Of a stretch of 64,000 nucleotides of DNA, positions 27,856 through 37,034 are shown in pieces. Both the position numbers and the translations under genes were made by a program. The stretch is from an uncultured Pelagibacteraceae bacterium. Lineage in GTDB: Bacteria; Pseudomonadota; Alphaproteobacteria; Pelagibacterales; Pelagibacteraceae. The DNA lies in NCBI GenBank assembly GCA_902532195.1, contig CACAHE010000004.1, positions 1 to 64,000 of the forward strand, given 5' to 3'. A model generated the notes under the pieces. That model saw nothing but the letters and a program-made list of their open reading frames with translations. It did no database searches and was not told the DNA's origin. Numbering within the stretch: position 1 is the stretch's first letter; each line of letters opens with the position of its first letter.

Positions 27856-28374
27856 ACGGTGTTTTTTAATAATATCTTCTATTCTTATTTCTTCGTAAAT
27901 TTCAAATGGTTGAACAATCCACGGATTATCTGGCAAATTTATAGCACAATAATCAGGTTTAAATGTTGATTTTTTTTTCTTCCATAAGGTAGCTGTTTTT
28001 ATATCTTCTATTTTGTTTTTAATGGGTTCATATTTTTTAAGCCAATCTATGCTTTTATTAAAAGTAATTCCAGTGTCAGACAAATCATCACAAAGCAAAA
28101 TTCTACCTCCCATATTGGGTGCAATAGAACTCATTTCCCTTGAAAAAACAATGTTACCTTGTTCATCTTCAATTCCTTTTCCGCTATAAGACTCAACGGC
28201 CAAATAAGCACATTTTAATTTAAAAATCCTGCTTAAAACATCAATCATAGGAGCTGCACCTCGCATTATTCCAATTAGTATTGTGGGTTTATAATTACTT
28301 TCCTCTATTTGAATTGCTAATTTCTCCACTGTCTGGTTGTACTCTTCCCAACTAACAATTAATTTTTCTGACAT
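27850..28374 (-). CDS. Purine phosphoribosyltransferase (xanthine/hypoxanthine-guanine type)
   Basis: A 174-residue type I PRTase. The PRPP-binding signature ILLCDDLSDTGITF is clear (about residues 91-104), with an N-terminal ILIGIMRGAAPMIDVLSRIF and a C-terminal PDNPWIVQPFEIYEE, where the Trp/Ile hood segment resembles xanthine-guanine PRTases. It would salvage nucleobases imported by the neighbouring permeases as an alternative to oxidation. It is the last gene of the minus-strand purine operon, 14 bp from puuD. Exact base specificity is uncertain. Confidence 0.85.
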   Translation of the reverse strand: MSEKLIVSWEEYNQTVEKLAIQIEESNYKPTILIGIMRGAAPMIDVLSRIFKLKCAYLAVESYSGKGIEDEQGNIVFSREMSSIAPNMGGRILLCDDLSDTGITFNKSIDWLKKYEPIKNKIEDIKTATLWKKKKSTFKPDYCAINLPDNPWIVQPFEIYEEIRIEDIIKKHRK

Positions 28375-28388
28375 ATGTTTCTATAATA

Positions 28389-29300
28389 TTAATTTTTAAA
28401 AATTAAAAGTAAAACCGCAAGAACAATTAAAGCAACAATTGAACTTATAAGAATATACAACCTATGAATGTTTCTTCCTCTTAAATTAAAGTAATGTCTT
28501 GCAGCAACAGAGATTATTCCAACTAAACATAATACAAGCCAATTATATTTGTTATAAATTATAAAGCTATAATGACCAGAAAGCATGATAAATAAAACTA
28601 AAAAAGTTGAGTAATTATTATGAATTGATCTCTGCTTAGCAGCTAACGATAAACTGGTGTCAAACTTTTCATTTTTTTTACTACTATTTATTATATTCAT
28701 TTGATTAGGAATAATTACTGTAAACACATTTCCAAACATATTTGTTCCAATTATTAACCCAACACTCAAAAATGCAAATTTTGAACCAAATATTTTAGTT
28801 AAAACAAAAGAAATAATAACAAGCAAAATAAATATAATTAATGAAAAAATAATATTATTATTTATTAATTTAGACTTACATAAAAAATCGTAAACAAACC
28901 AAGAAATTATAAGAGATGCAGCAGAAATAAGAATTGCATTTAATGGAGTAATTTCCAAGACTCTTTTGTCTACCATTAAAATACCAGAATTATAGTAGTA
29001 AATAATTATTAGTAACAAAATACCAGTAATAAAAGTTAGATAACTTTGCCACTTAAATATTACCAGTCTATTAATATAATCTGTAGGTGGGGATTTTTTT
29101 AATCTACTTAACTTATAGTAATAGCCTGAATGCATTAAATAACCTTCGGCGTCCACATCATTGCTGACGATGTTTTTATTAAGTTTATTATCTAAATAAT
29201 TAAATAAAAAACTATTTCCAACCCATAATATCGCAAAAAGAACATGTCCCCATCTTAGTACTAATTCTAACCATTTAAGTGTATAAGCTAAAATATCCAT
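28389..29300 (-). CDS. puuD: Urate hydroxylase PuuD-type membrane protein, lacking a cytochrome c domain
   Basis: A 303-residue protein with about eight hydrophobic segments. The N-terminus LKWLELVLRWGHVLFAILWVGNSFLFNYLD and the later NMFGNVFTVIIPNQ and RSIHNNYSTFLVLFIMLSGHY segments match the DUF989 membrane module of PuuD, which oxidises urate to 5-hydroxyisourate. Classical PuuD carries a C-terminal cytochrome c domain with CxxCH; here the protein ends after the last membrane helix with no CxxCH, so an external electron acceptor is implied. It follows guaD by one base. Confidence 0.87.
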   Translation of the reverse strand: MDILAYTLKWLELVLRWGHVLFAILWVGNSFLFNYLDNKLNKNIVSNDVDAEGYLMHSGYYYKLSRLKKSPPTDYINRLVIFKWQSYLTFITGILLLIIIYYYNSGILMVDKRVLEITPLNAILISAASLIISWFVYDFLCKSKLINNNIIFSLIIFILLVIISFVLTKIFGSKFAFLSVGLIIGTNMFGNVFTVIIPNQMNIINSSKKNEKFDTSLSLAAKQRSIHNNYSTFLVLFIMLSGHYSFIIYNKYNWLVLCLVGIISVAARHYFNLRGRNIHRLYILISSIVALIVLAVLLLIFKN

Positions 29301-29764
29301 TAATATTTTATTTTATCTTTTTTTTTGTCCCATAATTCAAAAGCTTCTAACGCTTCATTTCTCATCATTTGAAATATTGGTATTTTTCTTTGATTAACAT
29401 CTTTTTGAAATTCAGAATAAATAAATGAGTCATCAAAATCAATTTTTTGGGCATCTTCTCTGGTGTTTGCATAGTATATTTTTTCAATTCTAGCCCAATA
29501 TATTGCTGATAAGCACATAGGACAAGGTTCACAATTAGAATATAATTCACAACCTTTAAGACTAAAATCATTTAATTTTTTACATGCTTCACGTATTGCA
29601 ACGATTTCTCCATGTGCTGTAGGATCTTTTGAAGACGTAACTTTATTAGATCCTTCTGATATAATTTTTTTGTTTTTGACAATAACACAACCAAATGGTC
29701 CTCCTCCATTATTTACACTTTTGATTGAAAGCTCTATAGCTCTTTTCATAAATTCATTTGTCAT
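29300..29764 (-). CDS. guaD: Guanine deaminase (GuaD, cytidine-deaminase fold)
   Basis: Hydrolyses guanine to xanthine and ammonia. The 154 residues show the zinc-site motifs THGE-type (PTAHGEIVAIREA) and PCPMCLSAIYWARIEKIYY, plus a distinctive C-terminal half, FDDSFIYSEFQKDVNQRKIPIFQM, that matches the Bacillus GuaD layout and separates it from tRNA adenosine deaminase TadA. It overlaps xdhB by 4 bp and puuD by 1 bp. It feeds guanine into the xanthine dehydrogenase step. Confidence 0.93.
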   Translation of the reverse strand: MTNEFMKRAIELSIKSVNNGGGPFGCVIVKNKKIISEGSNKVTSSKDPTAHGEIVAIREACKKLNDFSLKGCELYSNCEPCPMCLSAIYWARIEKIYYANTREDAQKIDFDDSFIYSEFQKDVNQRKIPIFQMMRNEALEAFELWDKKKDKIKY

Positions 29765-32061
29765 AATTTTGATTTTAAATTTTTTATGCTCATAAGTATT
29801 TTTTCTGGAGTAGCAGGTGCATCAATAATTGGACTAATTGCATGATTTCCAATTGAAGCTATGGCATCTTTGATTGCAAAAAAAACACTCATTGCCAACA
29901 TTAGAGGTGGTTCTCCAGTTGTTTTAGATTTATTAACCACTTTTTCCTTATTTATTCCTTCCTTATAAATTTCAACATTAAATTTTTTTGGAATATCGCT
30001 GATAGCTGGAATTTTATAAGTAGACGGTGAAAAAGTTGTTATTTTACCATTTGAATTCCAATTTACCTCTTCCATTGTTAACCATCCTTGTCCTTGAACA
30101 AAACCCCCTTCAATTTGACCTAATTCAAGAGCTGGGTTAATTGCATTTCCTGCATCATGTAAAATATCAACTCTATTAATAATATTTTCTCCCGTTAATG
30201 TGTCAATTACAACTTCTGTAACAGCTGCTCCGTAACAAAAATAATAAAAAGGTCTTCCATAAAAGCTTTTCTTATTAAATTTTATTTTTGGTGTAGAGTA
30301 AAAACCAGAAGATGAAAGTGAAACTCTATTTAAATAAGCTTCTTGAATAATGTTTTTAAATTTAAACGACCTATTTCCAAATATAATGTATCCGTTACTG
30401 TAAATTGGTTCTTTATTATGAAAAATTTTGTATTTTGATTTAATAAACTTTTCTAAATTTGCCTTTATTTTAGAAACTGCATTAAGTGCCGCTGCCCCAT
30501 TTAGATCTGTTGTAGATGAAGCAGCACTTGCAGAAGTATTGGGAACTTTAGAAGTATTAGTTGAGGAAATCTGTACCTTGTCATAAGTCAAACCAAATGA
30601 ACTGGCTACCAACTGAGCAATTTTAGTATGCGTTCCTTGCCCCATTTCAATCCCTCCATGATTCAAGTGTATACTCCCATCAGTATAAATATGTACTAAA
30701 GCTCCAGCTTGATTAAGATGAATAGTTGTGAATGAAATTCCAAATTTAACAGGTGTAATTGCTATTCCTTTTTTTATATGTTTATTTTTAGAATTAAATT
30801 TTTTTATTTCAAAAACTCTTTTTTTATAGTTAGATTTTTTTACAAGTTTATCAAATATTTCATTAATAACATTATCTTCGATTCGCATTCCATAATGAGT
30901 TATATTTTTTTTATTTTTTTGGTAAAAATTTTTCTTTCTAATTTCTAATGGATCTTTTTTTAAGTATCTGGCAATATTATCAATAATATTTTCTATTGCC
31001 ATCATGCCTTGATTTCCACCAAATCCTCTAAATGCTGTAGAAGTAGAAGTATTAGTTTTACAAAGATAATTATTAATTTCTATATTTGGAACAAAATATG
31101 CGTTGTCTATATGTAGCAAAGCTCTTTCATTTATAGCAACTGATAAATCTGGAGACATTCCACATTTTGAAGCTAGTTTAATTTTTAAACCATTTATAAT
31201 TCCATTATCATTGAAGCCTACTTCATATTCTGAATAAAATTCATGTCTCTTGCCAGTTATAATTATATCATCATCTCTGTCTAACCTAAGTTTTACAGGT
31301 CTTTTTGTTTTTTTTGCAAGTAAAGCACAAATACTTGACGTCATAAAATTTGTCTCTTTTCCTCCAAATCCACCGCCAATTCTTCTTACTAAAACAGTTA
31401 TAGAATTACTTTTCTGATTTAGCATTTTTGCAATTATTTGTTGAGTTTCTGATGGATGTTGTGTTGAACTATATACAATTAATTCTTTATCTTCTTTTGG
31501 TATTACAAATGCTACTTGGCCTTCTAAATAAAAATGTTCTTGGCTTCCAGTTGTAAAATTTCCTTTTAAATAATTTTTAGAGTTAGAAATTTTTTTTGAC
31601 GGATTGCCTTTTTTTATATTCCTTATGTTGAAAAGAAGTTTATTTTTTTTTAAAGATTCTTTTATAGTAACAATTGGATGCAAATCTTTATAAATAACTT
31701 TCGCATTTAATACAGCTTTTCTAGCTAGATCAATTGATGTAGCTGCTACTGCAAATAAAGGTTGACCATAATATTCTACCTTTTTTTCTGGAAATATTGG
31801 ATCTCCATCAAATACTGGTCCAACATCATTTCTGCCTTCAATATCTAAATACGTTACAACTGAAACAACTCCCTCACTTGCTTTAACTTTATTTAAATCA
31901 ATTTTTTTAATTATTGCATTAGCCTTTTTACTCCATCCTATTGCTCCAAAAAGAGTTCCTTCTGGTTCTTTTATATCATCTGTATATTCTGCAAATCCAC
32001 TAACATGCTTAAATGCACTATCATGTGGCCTACTAACTTGAATATAATTATTATTTTTCAT
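29761..32061 (-). CDS. xdhB: Xanthine dehydrogenase, molybdopterin-binding subunit
   Basis: The large subunit, 766 residues, carrying the molybdenum cofactor and active site for hypoxanthine-to-xanthine-to-urate oxidation. Visible are GGGFGGKETNF, STAFRGFGGNQGM, HINHGGIEMGQGTHTK (read LNHGGIEMGQG), SASAASSTTDLNGAA and the terminal TTGEPPLMLAMSVFFAI, whose Glu is the proposed base. These are the marks of the bacterial XdhB class rather than CO dehydrogenase. It overlaps xdhA by 1 base. No xdhC chaperone is in the window. Confidence 0.95.
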   Translation of the reverse strand: MKNNNYIQVSRPHDSAFKHVSGFAEYTDDIKEPEGTLFGAIGWSKKANAIIKKIDLNKVKASEGVVSVVTYLDIEGRNDVGPVFDGDPIFPEKKVEYYGQPLFAVAATSIDLARKAVLNAKVIYKDLHPIVTIKESLKKNKLLFNIRNIKKGNPSKKISNSKNYLKGNFTTGSQEHFYLEGQVAFVIPKEDKELIVYSSTQHPSETQQIIAKMLNQKSNSITVLVRRIGGGFGGKETNFMTSSICALLAKKTKRPVKLRLDRDDDIIITGKRHEFYSEYEVGFNDNGIINGLKIKLASKCGMSPDLSVAINERALLHIDNAYFVPNIEINNYLCKTNTSTSTAFRGFGGNQGMMAIENIIDNIARYLKKDPLEIRKKNFYQKNKKNITHYGMRIEDNVINEIFDKLVKKSNYKKRVFEIKKFNSKNKHIKKGIAITPVKFGISFTTIHLNQAGALVHIYTDGSIHLNHGGIEMGQGTHTKIAQLVASSFGLTYDKVQISSTNTSKVPNTSASAASSTTDLNGAAALNAVSKIKANLEKFIKSKYKIFHNKEPIYSNGYIIFGNRSFKFKNIIQEAYLNRVSLSSSGFYSTPKIKFNKKSFYGRPFYYFCYGAAVTEVVIDTLTGENIINRVDILHDAGNAINPALELGQIEGGFVQGQGWLTMEEVNWNSNGKITTFSPSTYKIPAISDIPKKFNVEIYKEGINKEKVVNKSKTTGEPPLMLAMSVFFAIKDAIASIGNHAISPIIDAPATPEKILMSIKNLKSKL

Positions 32062-33497
32062 TAATTTATCCTAAGTATTTTTTTATTTCTGACTTCTAAA
32101 AAGCACTTCATTAACAAATTTTTTGCTATTTCCATTCTATAAGTCTTGCTGGCTCTCATATCGTCAATTGGCTTGTAGTCATTTTTTAAATAATTAATTG
32201 CTTTATTAAATATTTGCTCAGAAAAAATTGAATTGATAAGCAATTTTTCTGTTTTTTTTGCTCTTTTTGGAATTTCAGACATTCCTCCATAGGCTATTTT
32301 AATTTTTTTAATTTTATTTTGATTTATCTCAATATTAAAAGATCCACAAACAGATGAAATATCATCATCAAACCTTTTTGATACCTTGTATGCTTTAAAT
32401 ATATTTTTTTTATATATAGGTATTTTTATAGAATAAATAAATTGTCCTTTTTTAAGTTTAGTTTTACGGTAACTTATAAAAAATTTATTTAATGAAATTG
32501 ACTCTTTTTTTTTTGATCCATCTAAAATTAATTTAGCATCTAGAGATAATAATAGTGGCAAAGTATCGCCTATGGGTGATGCCGTAGCAATATTTCCCGC
32601 TATGGTTCCAACATTCCTAATTTGAACTGATCCATATCTTCTTAAAATATTATTAAAATCTGGGTAATATTTTTTTATAAATTTCTCAAAAATAATTAAT
32701 GGTGTGCATGCACCTATTTCTATTTCTTTTTTTTTACTTTTAATAAAATCTAATTCTTTTATAGAATTTAAGTATATTATTTTTTTTATTTCTTTATGAG
32801 CTTTAGTTACTTCTAAAGAAAGATCAGTGCCACCACTCAATAATCTTGCGTCTGGATTTTTTTTAAGGACCTCTTTTAATTCAGTTATTGTTTTAGGCGC
32901 AAAATATTTTTTATTTTTATTTTTAATTTCTATATTTTTTGTTCTAATTTTTTTAAGGAGATTAATTGTTTTTTTTTTTAATTTTAAAAATTCATCGATA
33001 TATTTTTTTTTATTCAAACTTTTAGCAGCATCGATTATTGGTCTATAACCTGTGCAACGACACAAGTTTCCAGATAATGAGTCTGATACTATTTCATCAT
33101 TGAATTTTTTATTATTTTTATACATAGCAAACATTGACATAACAAATCCTGGTGTACAAAACCCGCACTGTGAACCATGAAATTTTATCATTGCGTCTTG
33201 TACTGGATGCAATTTGCCGTCAGAAGAAATTAAATCTTCAACTAAAATTAATTGTTTGCCATTAAGAATTGGTAAAAAAGCTATACATGCATTTATTGCT
33301 TTGTATTCAATATTGTTTCTTACTAATTCTCCTAAAACTATTGTACATGCTCCACATCCTCCTTCTGCACAACCTTCTTTGGTTCCAGTTTTTTTTAGTT
33401 TGAGTCGAATAAAATTTAATATTGTTTCGTTAGGATCAGGATTTGAAATTTTATGTATTCTATTATTTAAAATAAATTCTATAGTGTTGGAAGACAT
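32061..33497 (-). CDS. xdhA: Xanthine dehydrogenase, iron-sulfur/FAD small subunit
   Basis: A 478-residue electron-transfer subunit. The N-terminal plant-type [2Fe-2S] cluster site is GCAEGGCGACTIVLGE, and the second cluster site is CGFCTPGFVMSMFAMY...GNLCRCTGYRPIIDA (residues about 100-160). The FAD-binding domain follows, with LSGGTDLSLEVTKAH and the GSVQIRNVGTIAGNIATASPIGDTLP motif, then a C-terminal CODH-type domain. It starts directly at the end of uraH (1-base overlap) and is the partner of xdhB. Confidence 0.95.
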   Translation of the reverse strand: MSSNTIEFILNNRIHKISNPDPNETILNFIRLKLKKTGTKEGCAEGGCGACTIVLGELVRNNIEYKAINACIAFLPILNGKQLILVEDLISSDGKLHPVQDAMIKFHGSQCGFCTPGFVMSMFAMYKNNKKFNDEIVSDSLSGNLCRCTGYRPIIDAAKSLNKKKYIDEFLKLKKKTINLLKKIRTKNIEIKNKNKKYFAPKTITELKEVLKKNPDARLLSGGTDLSLEVTKAHKEIKKIIYLNSIKELDFIKSKKKEIEIGACTPLIIFEKFIKKYYPDFNNILRRYGSVQIRNVGTIAGNIATASPIGDTLPLLLSLDAKLILDGSKKKESISLNKFFISYRKTKLKKGQFIYSIKIPIYKKNIFKAYKVSKRFDDDISSVCGSFNIEINQNKIKKIKIAYGGMSEIPKRAKKTEKLLINSIFSEQIFNKAINYLKNDYKPIDDMRASKTYRMEIAKNLLMKCFLEVRNKKILRIN

Positions 33498-33847
33498 TAG
33501 CTTCCCCTATAAGTTGAATAACTCCAGGGTGAGACAAGTAATGGGACATGGTAGTGTTCTTTGGAATTTGATATTCCAAACCTAATCACAACATCATCTA
33601 AAAAGGGTAATTTAGAATTTTCATTAATTTTTTTATAATAGTTGCCTATATAAAATATCAACTCGTATTTCCCTTCTAAAAAGTTTTTACCTTCAACTAG
33701 CGGATTGTCTGCTCTACCGTCACTATTTAATACTATTGAATTTAATTTTTTTCTTTGATTATTATTTATATAAATTAAATCAACTTTTATTCCTTTGCCA
33801 GGTTTTCCAGAGTAAATATCTAAAACATGAGTAGTTAACTTTGTCAT
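33497..33847 (-). CDS. uraH: 5-hydroxyisourate hydrolase (transthyretin-like)
   Basis: Converts 5-hydroxyisourate to OHCU, the second step of urate breakdown. It is 116 residues, with the N-terminal LTTHVLDIYSGKPGKG and the C-terminal HYHVPLLVSPWSYSTYRGS. The terminal YRGS tetrapeptide is the hallmark separating HIU hydrolases from transthyretin. It is the first gene of the minus-strand xdhA-xdhB-guaD-puuD operon and is divergent from uraD by 68 bp. Confidence 0.96.
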   Translation of the reverse strand: MTKLTTHVLDIYSGKPGKGIKVDLIYINNNQRKKLNSIVLNSDGRADNPLVEGKNFLEGKYELIFYIGNYYKKINENSKLPFLDDVVIRFGISNSKEHYHVPLLVSPWSYSTYRGS

Positions 33848-33915
33848 ATTAATAGTTATATATTATACAATTATAATAATAAATATATTAAAAGTGAAAT
33901 ATTGTTGTTCATTAT

Positions 33916-34416
33916 ATGTTTTCTATAAATAAAATTAACGAGCTTAATAAATCTGAATTTTTATCAATTTTTGGAAATATTTTTGAAAAAACAGAGTGGA
34001 TAGCAAAAAAAGTATTTGAATTAAAACCATTTAAAAACTCTGAAGATTGTTTTTTAAAATTTACTGAAATTTATGAAAGTAGTAACAAAAAAAAAATTTT
34101 AAAAATACTTAATGCACACCCTGATTTAGCAGTAGAAAAAAAACTTACAAAGGACTCAGCTAATGAACAACTTGGTGCAAATTTAAATGAATGTTCTGAA
34201 GAAGAGTTTTTAGAATTTTCTAGATTAAATAAAGAATATAAGAATAAATTTAATTTTCCATTTATTATTGCTGTAAAAGGTAAAAATAAAATTGAAATTT
34301 TAAAAATATTTAAAAAAAGAATTTATAATTCAAATGAAAAAGAATTCGAAGAAGCAAAAAACCAAGTAAAAAAGATTGCTTTGATTAGACTAAGCCAAAT
34401 AATTGAAATCAATTAA
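33916..34416 (+). CDS. uraD: OHCU decarboxylase
   Basis: Decarboxylates 2-oxo-4-hydroxy-4-carboxy-5-ureidoimidazoline to (S)-allantoin. It is 166 residues, all helical. The segments IFGNIFEKTEWIAKKVFELKPF, LNAHPDLAVEKKLTKDSANEQLGANL and NFPFIIAVKGKNKIEILKIFKKRI are typical, including the family HPDL and FPFI. It is transcribed divergently from uraH; the 3' end overlaps the convergent fusion gene by 4 bp. Confidence 0.95.
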   Translation: MFSINKINELNKSEFLSIFGNIFEKTEWIAKKVFELKPFKNSEDCFLKFTEIYESSNKKKILKILNAHPDLAVEKKLTKDSANEQLGANLNECSEEEFLEFSRLNKEYKNKFNFPFIIAVKGKNKIEILKIFKKRIYNSNEKEFEEAKNQVKKIALIRLSQIIEIN

Positions 34417-36968
34417 TTAAAATTTTTATCTTCTAGATCTTTTATATTTATAAATTTTTCAGTTATTTTTTTATTATTAAATTTTATGTCTTCAAAAAAA
34501 TTCCAAGCTAAAACTATTACTGTGGGATTTTTTTCTTTAATTTTTGATTTTGAAAATATTGGAATATCTACGCCAGGTACAATTTTATTATGTTTAAGAT
34601 TATTATCTTCAACAATATAATTTATTTCTTTTTTAATCCCAAAAAAGTTTAATGCAGTTGTGGCTTTAGCAGGTGCACCGAAACCTATTATTACCTTTTC
34701 TTTTTTTTTAAGTTTACTAATATTTTTAATTACATTTTTTCTGATCTCATATACCTTTTCCCCAAACTCTTGGTATGTTTTAAAATTTTTGATTCCAAAT
34801 TTTTCCTCTTCATTGATTAATTTTTTTACGCTATTTTCGATTTTTATATTTTTATCTTTTTTAATATAAATTCTTATAGATCCTCCATGAGTTTTTATTT
34901 TTTCAGCTCTAAAAATTTTTACTTTAAACTGAGCAAAGAAATTAATTAATGATGTTAATGACCAATAGTTGTAGTGTTCATGATAAATATTATCAAAAGT
35001 TAAATCTTTTAATGTATTCATTAAATATTGAACTTCTATAATTATAGTTCCTTTATTGTGTAAAAGTTTGATCATGCACTCTGCCATTTCTTTTAAATTA
35101 TCTGAATGGGCAAAAACGTTGGAAGCCAATATTAAATCAGCATTTTTTTTTATTTTTTTAATATTTTTTTTGGTTAAAAAACCATTAAAAGTTTTTATTT
35201 TATTTTTGTTAGCCAATTTAGCTATATTTTTAGCGGGCTCTATTCCTAAAATATTTTTAAAGTTTAATTCTTTAAAAGGTTTTAAAGCTATTCCATCATT
35301 GCTTCCTACGTCAATAATATATGTTTTTTTTGGTTTTAGTTTTAAATCTTTAATATATTTTTTAGCTGCGTTAGCAAAATGATCTCTAAAAACTTTTGAT
35401 GTAGATGACGTATACAAATAATTTGAAAACATTTTTTTGGAATCAACTGCAACAGATAGCTGGCAATTATGGCAATTATTACAATAATTTAATTCTAAAG
35501 GATAAAGTTCACATTTTTCTCCTTTTTTATTTATTAAATTATTTGCTAGTGGTTGGTAGCCTAAAGAAACAACTCTTTTTAACTTTTTATTTCCACAAGA
35601 TCTGCATTCAAATTTATAGCAATTTAATAATAAATTTTTTTCTTCTTCATCTACAAATAAATGTTTAATTGTGTGAGTTATTCCATAATTATCATGTTCT
35701 CTTTCTCCTCTTACTAAATTTAAAAAAGTTGTATCTTCTGTAAATACCATGGTATGAGCTACGTTTGGTTTGATGATTGATAACTGACCTTCATTAACTA
35801 CTTGGGTAATTTTTGGTGAATTGGGATTAAGCAAATCTTGAAATATTTCTATAATCTGTCCCTTAGTAAACAAACATTTTTGTTCTTGTTGAGGATGGTA
35901 GTGATTAGCTCTAATTGTTCCTTTTTTTGATTCTATGAGACCAATCATATTGATTGGTTCTGTTAATTCATGATTACTTATCTTGCCCCTGTCATCAATA
36001 AATTCATTTTCTCCATCTTTTACATGTTCTAAATCTTTTATTAAATTTTGTTTATCCCATTTTGAAATCATTTCTTTGATGCTTTCATCGAGAGCATAAA
36101 GAAATTTAAATCCCGTTTTTAAAAGTTTTTTGTTTGAAAGTGAAAAACCAAGATTAGGAATTTCATCATTAGTTTCTCTTAAAGTTATTTTAGGGTTGTG
36201 CTTCTTGCAAATTTCTGCAACCTCCTTAACTGTGACTGTATCTTTGGTTAAATTAAATAAATCATAAGATATATCTTCTCTTTCTTCCATAAATTTAAAA
36301 CATCTTGCAACATCTATTAATGGAACTAAGCTTTTTACCTGTCTTCCACCAGCAAAAAGTCTGAGAACACCATCTTGGGAAGCCATCTTAGAAAAAAAAT
36401 TTGGCATTATATCAATTCGTGCTGTGTCAGTTGAATAACCATAAACTGAACCAAGTCTTAAAATAATATAATTTTTTCCAGAAGATTTTAGTTGTTTTTC
36501 ATTAAAATCTTTTGACTTTCCATATACAAGAACTGGATGTGTTTTTTCATTTTCCAAAATATTATTTTTTACTTTTTCAATTCCTTCGTAAACAACATGT
36601 GTTGATGGCATAATTATTTTGCATTTATCTGGAACAGCATCAATAATATTTTGGGTTCCTTGTTCACCAACTAATTTTATTTTTTTGTCTTGATCAGTAT
36701 TGCTTTCATTTTTAACTCTTGGAACACTTGTTATTCCTGCAAGATGATGAACAATATCAGCATCATAACAATATTTTTTTACTAAATCTTTATCTAAAAT
36801 ATCGCCATGAATAAAATTCATGTTCCACTTCCTAATCTGATTTACTCTTTCAGATATAAATCTATTATCTATAATGGTAATTTTATCGTTCCAGCTATAT
36901 CCTGAATATATTTTGCACAGTTCAGTTCCGATATAACCCAAACCTCCAGTGATGACTATTTTTTTCAT
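34413..36968 (-). CDS. Three-domain fusion: NDP-sugar SDR epimerase/dehydratase + cupin + C-methyltransferase
   Basis: An 851-residue single ORF. Residues 1-about 318 are an extended SDR with GGLGYIG at the Rossmann loop and a YGKSK catalytic Tyr/Lys. Residues about 320-445 are a cupin-like sugar 3,5-epimerase/isomerase module with NHYHPQQEQ. From about 450 there is a zinc site, CRSCGNKK...CNNCHNCQLS. A SAM domain follows (IIDVGSNDGIALKPF, about residue 553; EHYNYWSL) and ends in the IGFGAPAKATTALNFFGI segment of deoxysugar C-methyltransferases. Predicted to modify a nucleotide sugar for surface glycan. Domain linking looks in-frame, without frameshift. Confidence 0.86.
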   Translation of the reverse strand: MKKIVITGGLGYIGTELCKIYSGYSWNDKITIIDNRFISERVNQIRKWNMNFIHGDILDKDLVKKYCYDADIVHHLAGITSVPRVKNESNTDQDKKIKLVGEQGTQNIIDAVPDKCKIIMPSTHVVYEGIEKVKNNILENEKTHPVLVYGKSKDFNEKQLKSSGKNYIILRLGSVYGYSTDTARIDIMPNFFSKMASQDGVLRLFAGGRQVKSLVPLIDVARCFKFMEEREDISYDLFNLTKDTVTVKEVAEICKKHNPKITLRETNDEIPNLGFSLSNKKLLKTGFKFLYALDESIKEMISKWDKQNLIKDLEHVKDGENEFIDDRGKISNHELTEPINMIGLIESKKGTIRANHYHPQQEQKCLFTKGQIIEIFQDLLNPNSPKITQVVNEGQLSIIKPNVAHTMVFTEDTTFLNLVRGEREHDNYGITHTIKHLFVDEEEKNLLLNCYKFECRSCGNKKLKRVVSLGYQPLANNLINKKGEKCELYPLELNYCNNCHNCQLSVAVDSKKMFSNYLYTSSTSKVFRDHFANAAKKYIKDLKLKPKKTYIIDVGSNDGIALKPFKELNFKNILGIEPAKNIAKLANKNKIKTFNGFLTKKNIKKIKKNADLILASNVFAHSDNLKEMAECMIKLLHNKGTIIIEVQYLMNTLKDLTFDNIYHEHYNYWSLTSLINFFAQFKVKIFRAEKIKTHGGSIRIYIKKDKNIKIENSVKKLINEEEKFGIKNFKTYQEFGEKVYEIRKNVIKNISKLKKKEKVIIGFGAPAKATTALNFFGIKKEINYIVEDNNLKHNKIVPGVDIPIFSKSKIKEKNPTVIVLAWNFFEDIKFNNKKITEKFINIKDLEDKNFN

Positions 36969-37034
36969 TATTGTTGTACTAGCAAATTATTTATAACTTT
37001 ACATCTAATATAATTATCATTATTTAGATAAATA

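Noticed and set aside
29365-29571. 68-aa minus ORF inside guaD in another frame
   Set aside because: A same-strand out-of-frame reading of the guanine deaminase zinc-site region; no independent evidence.
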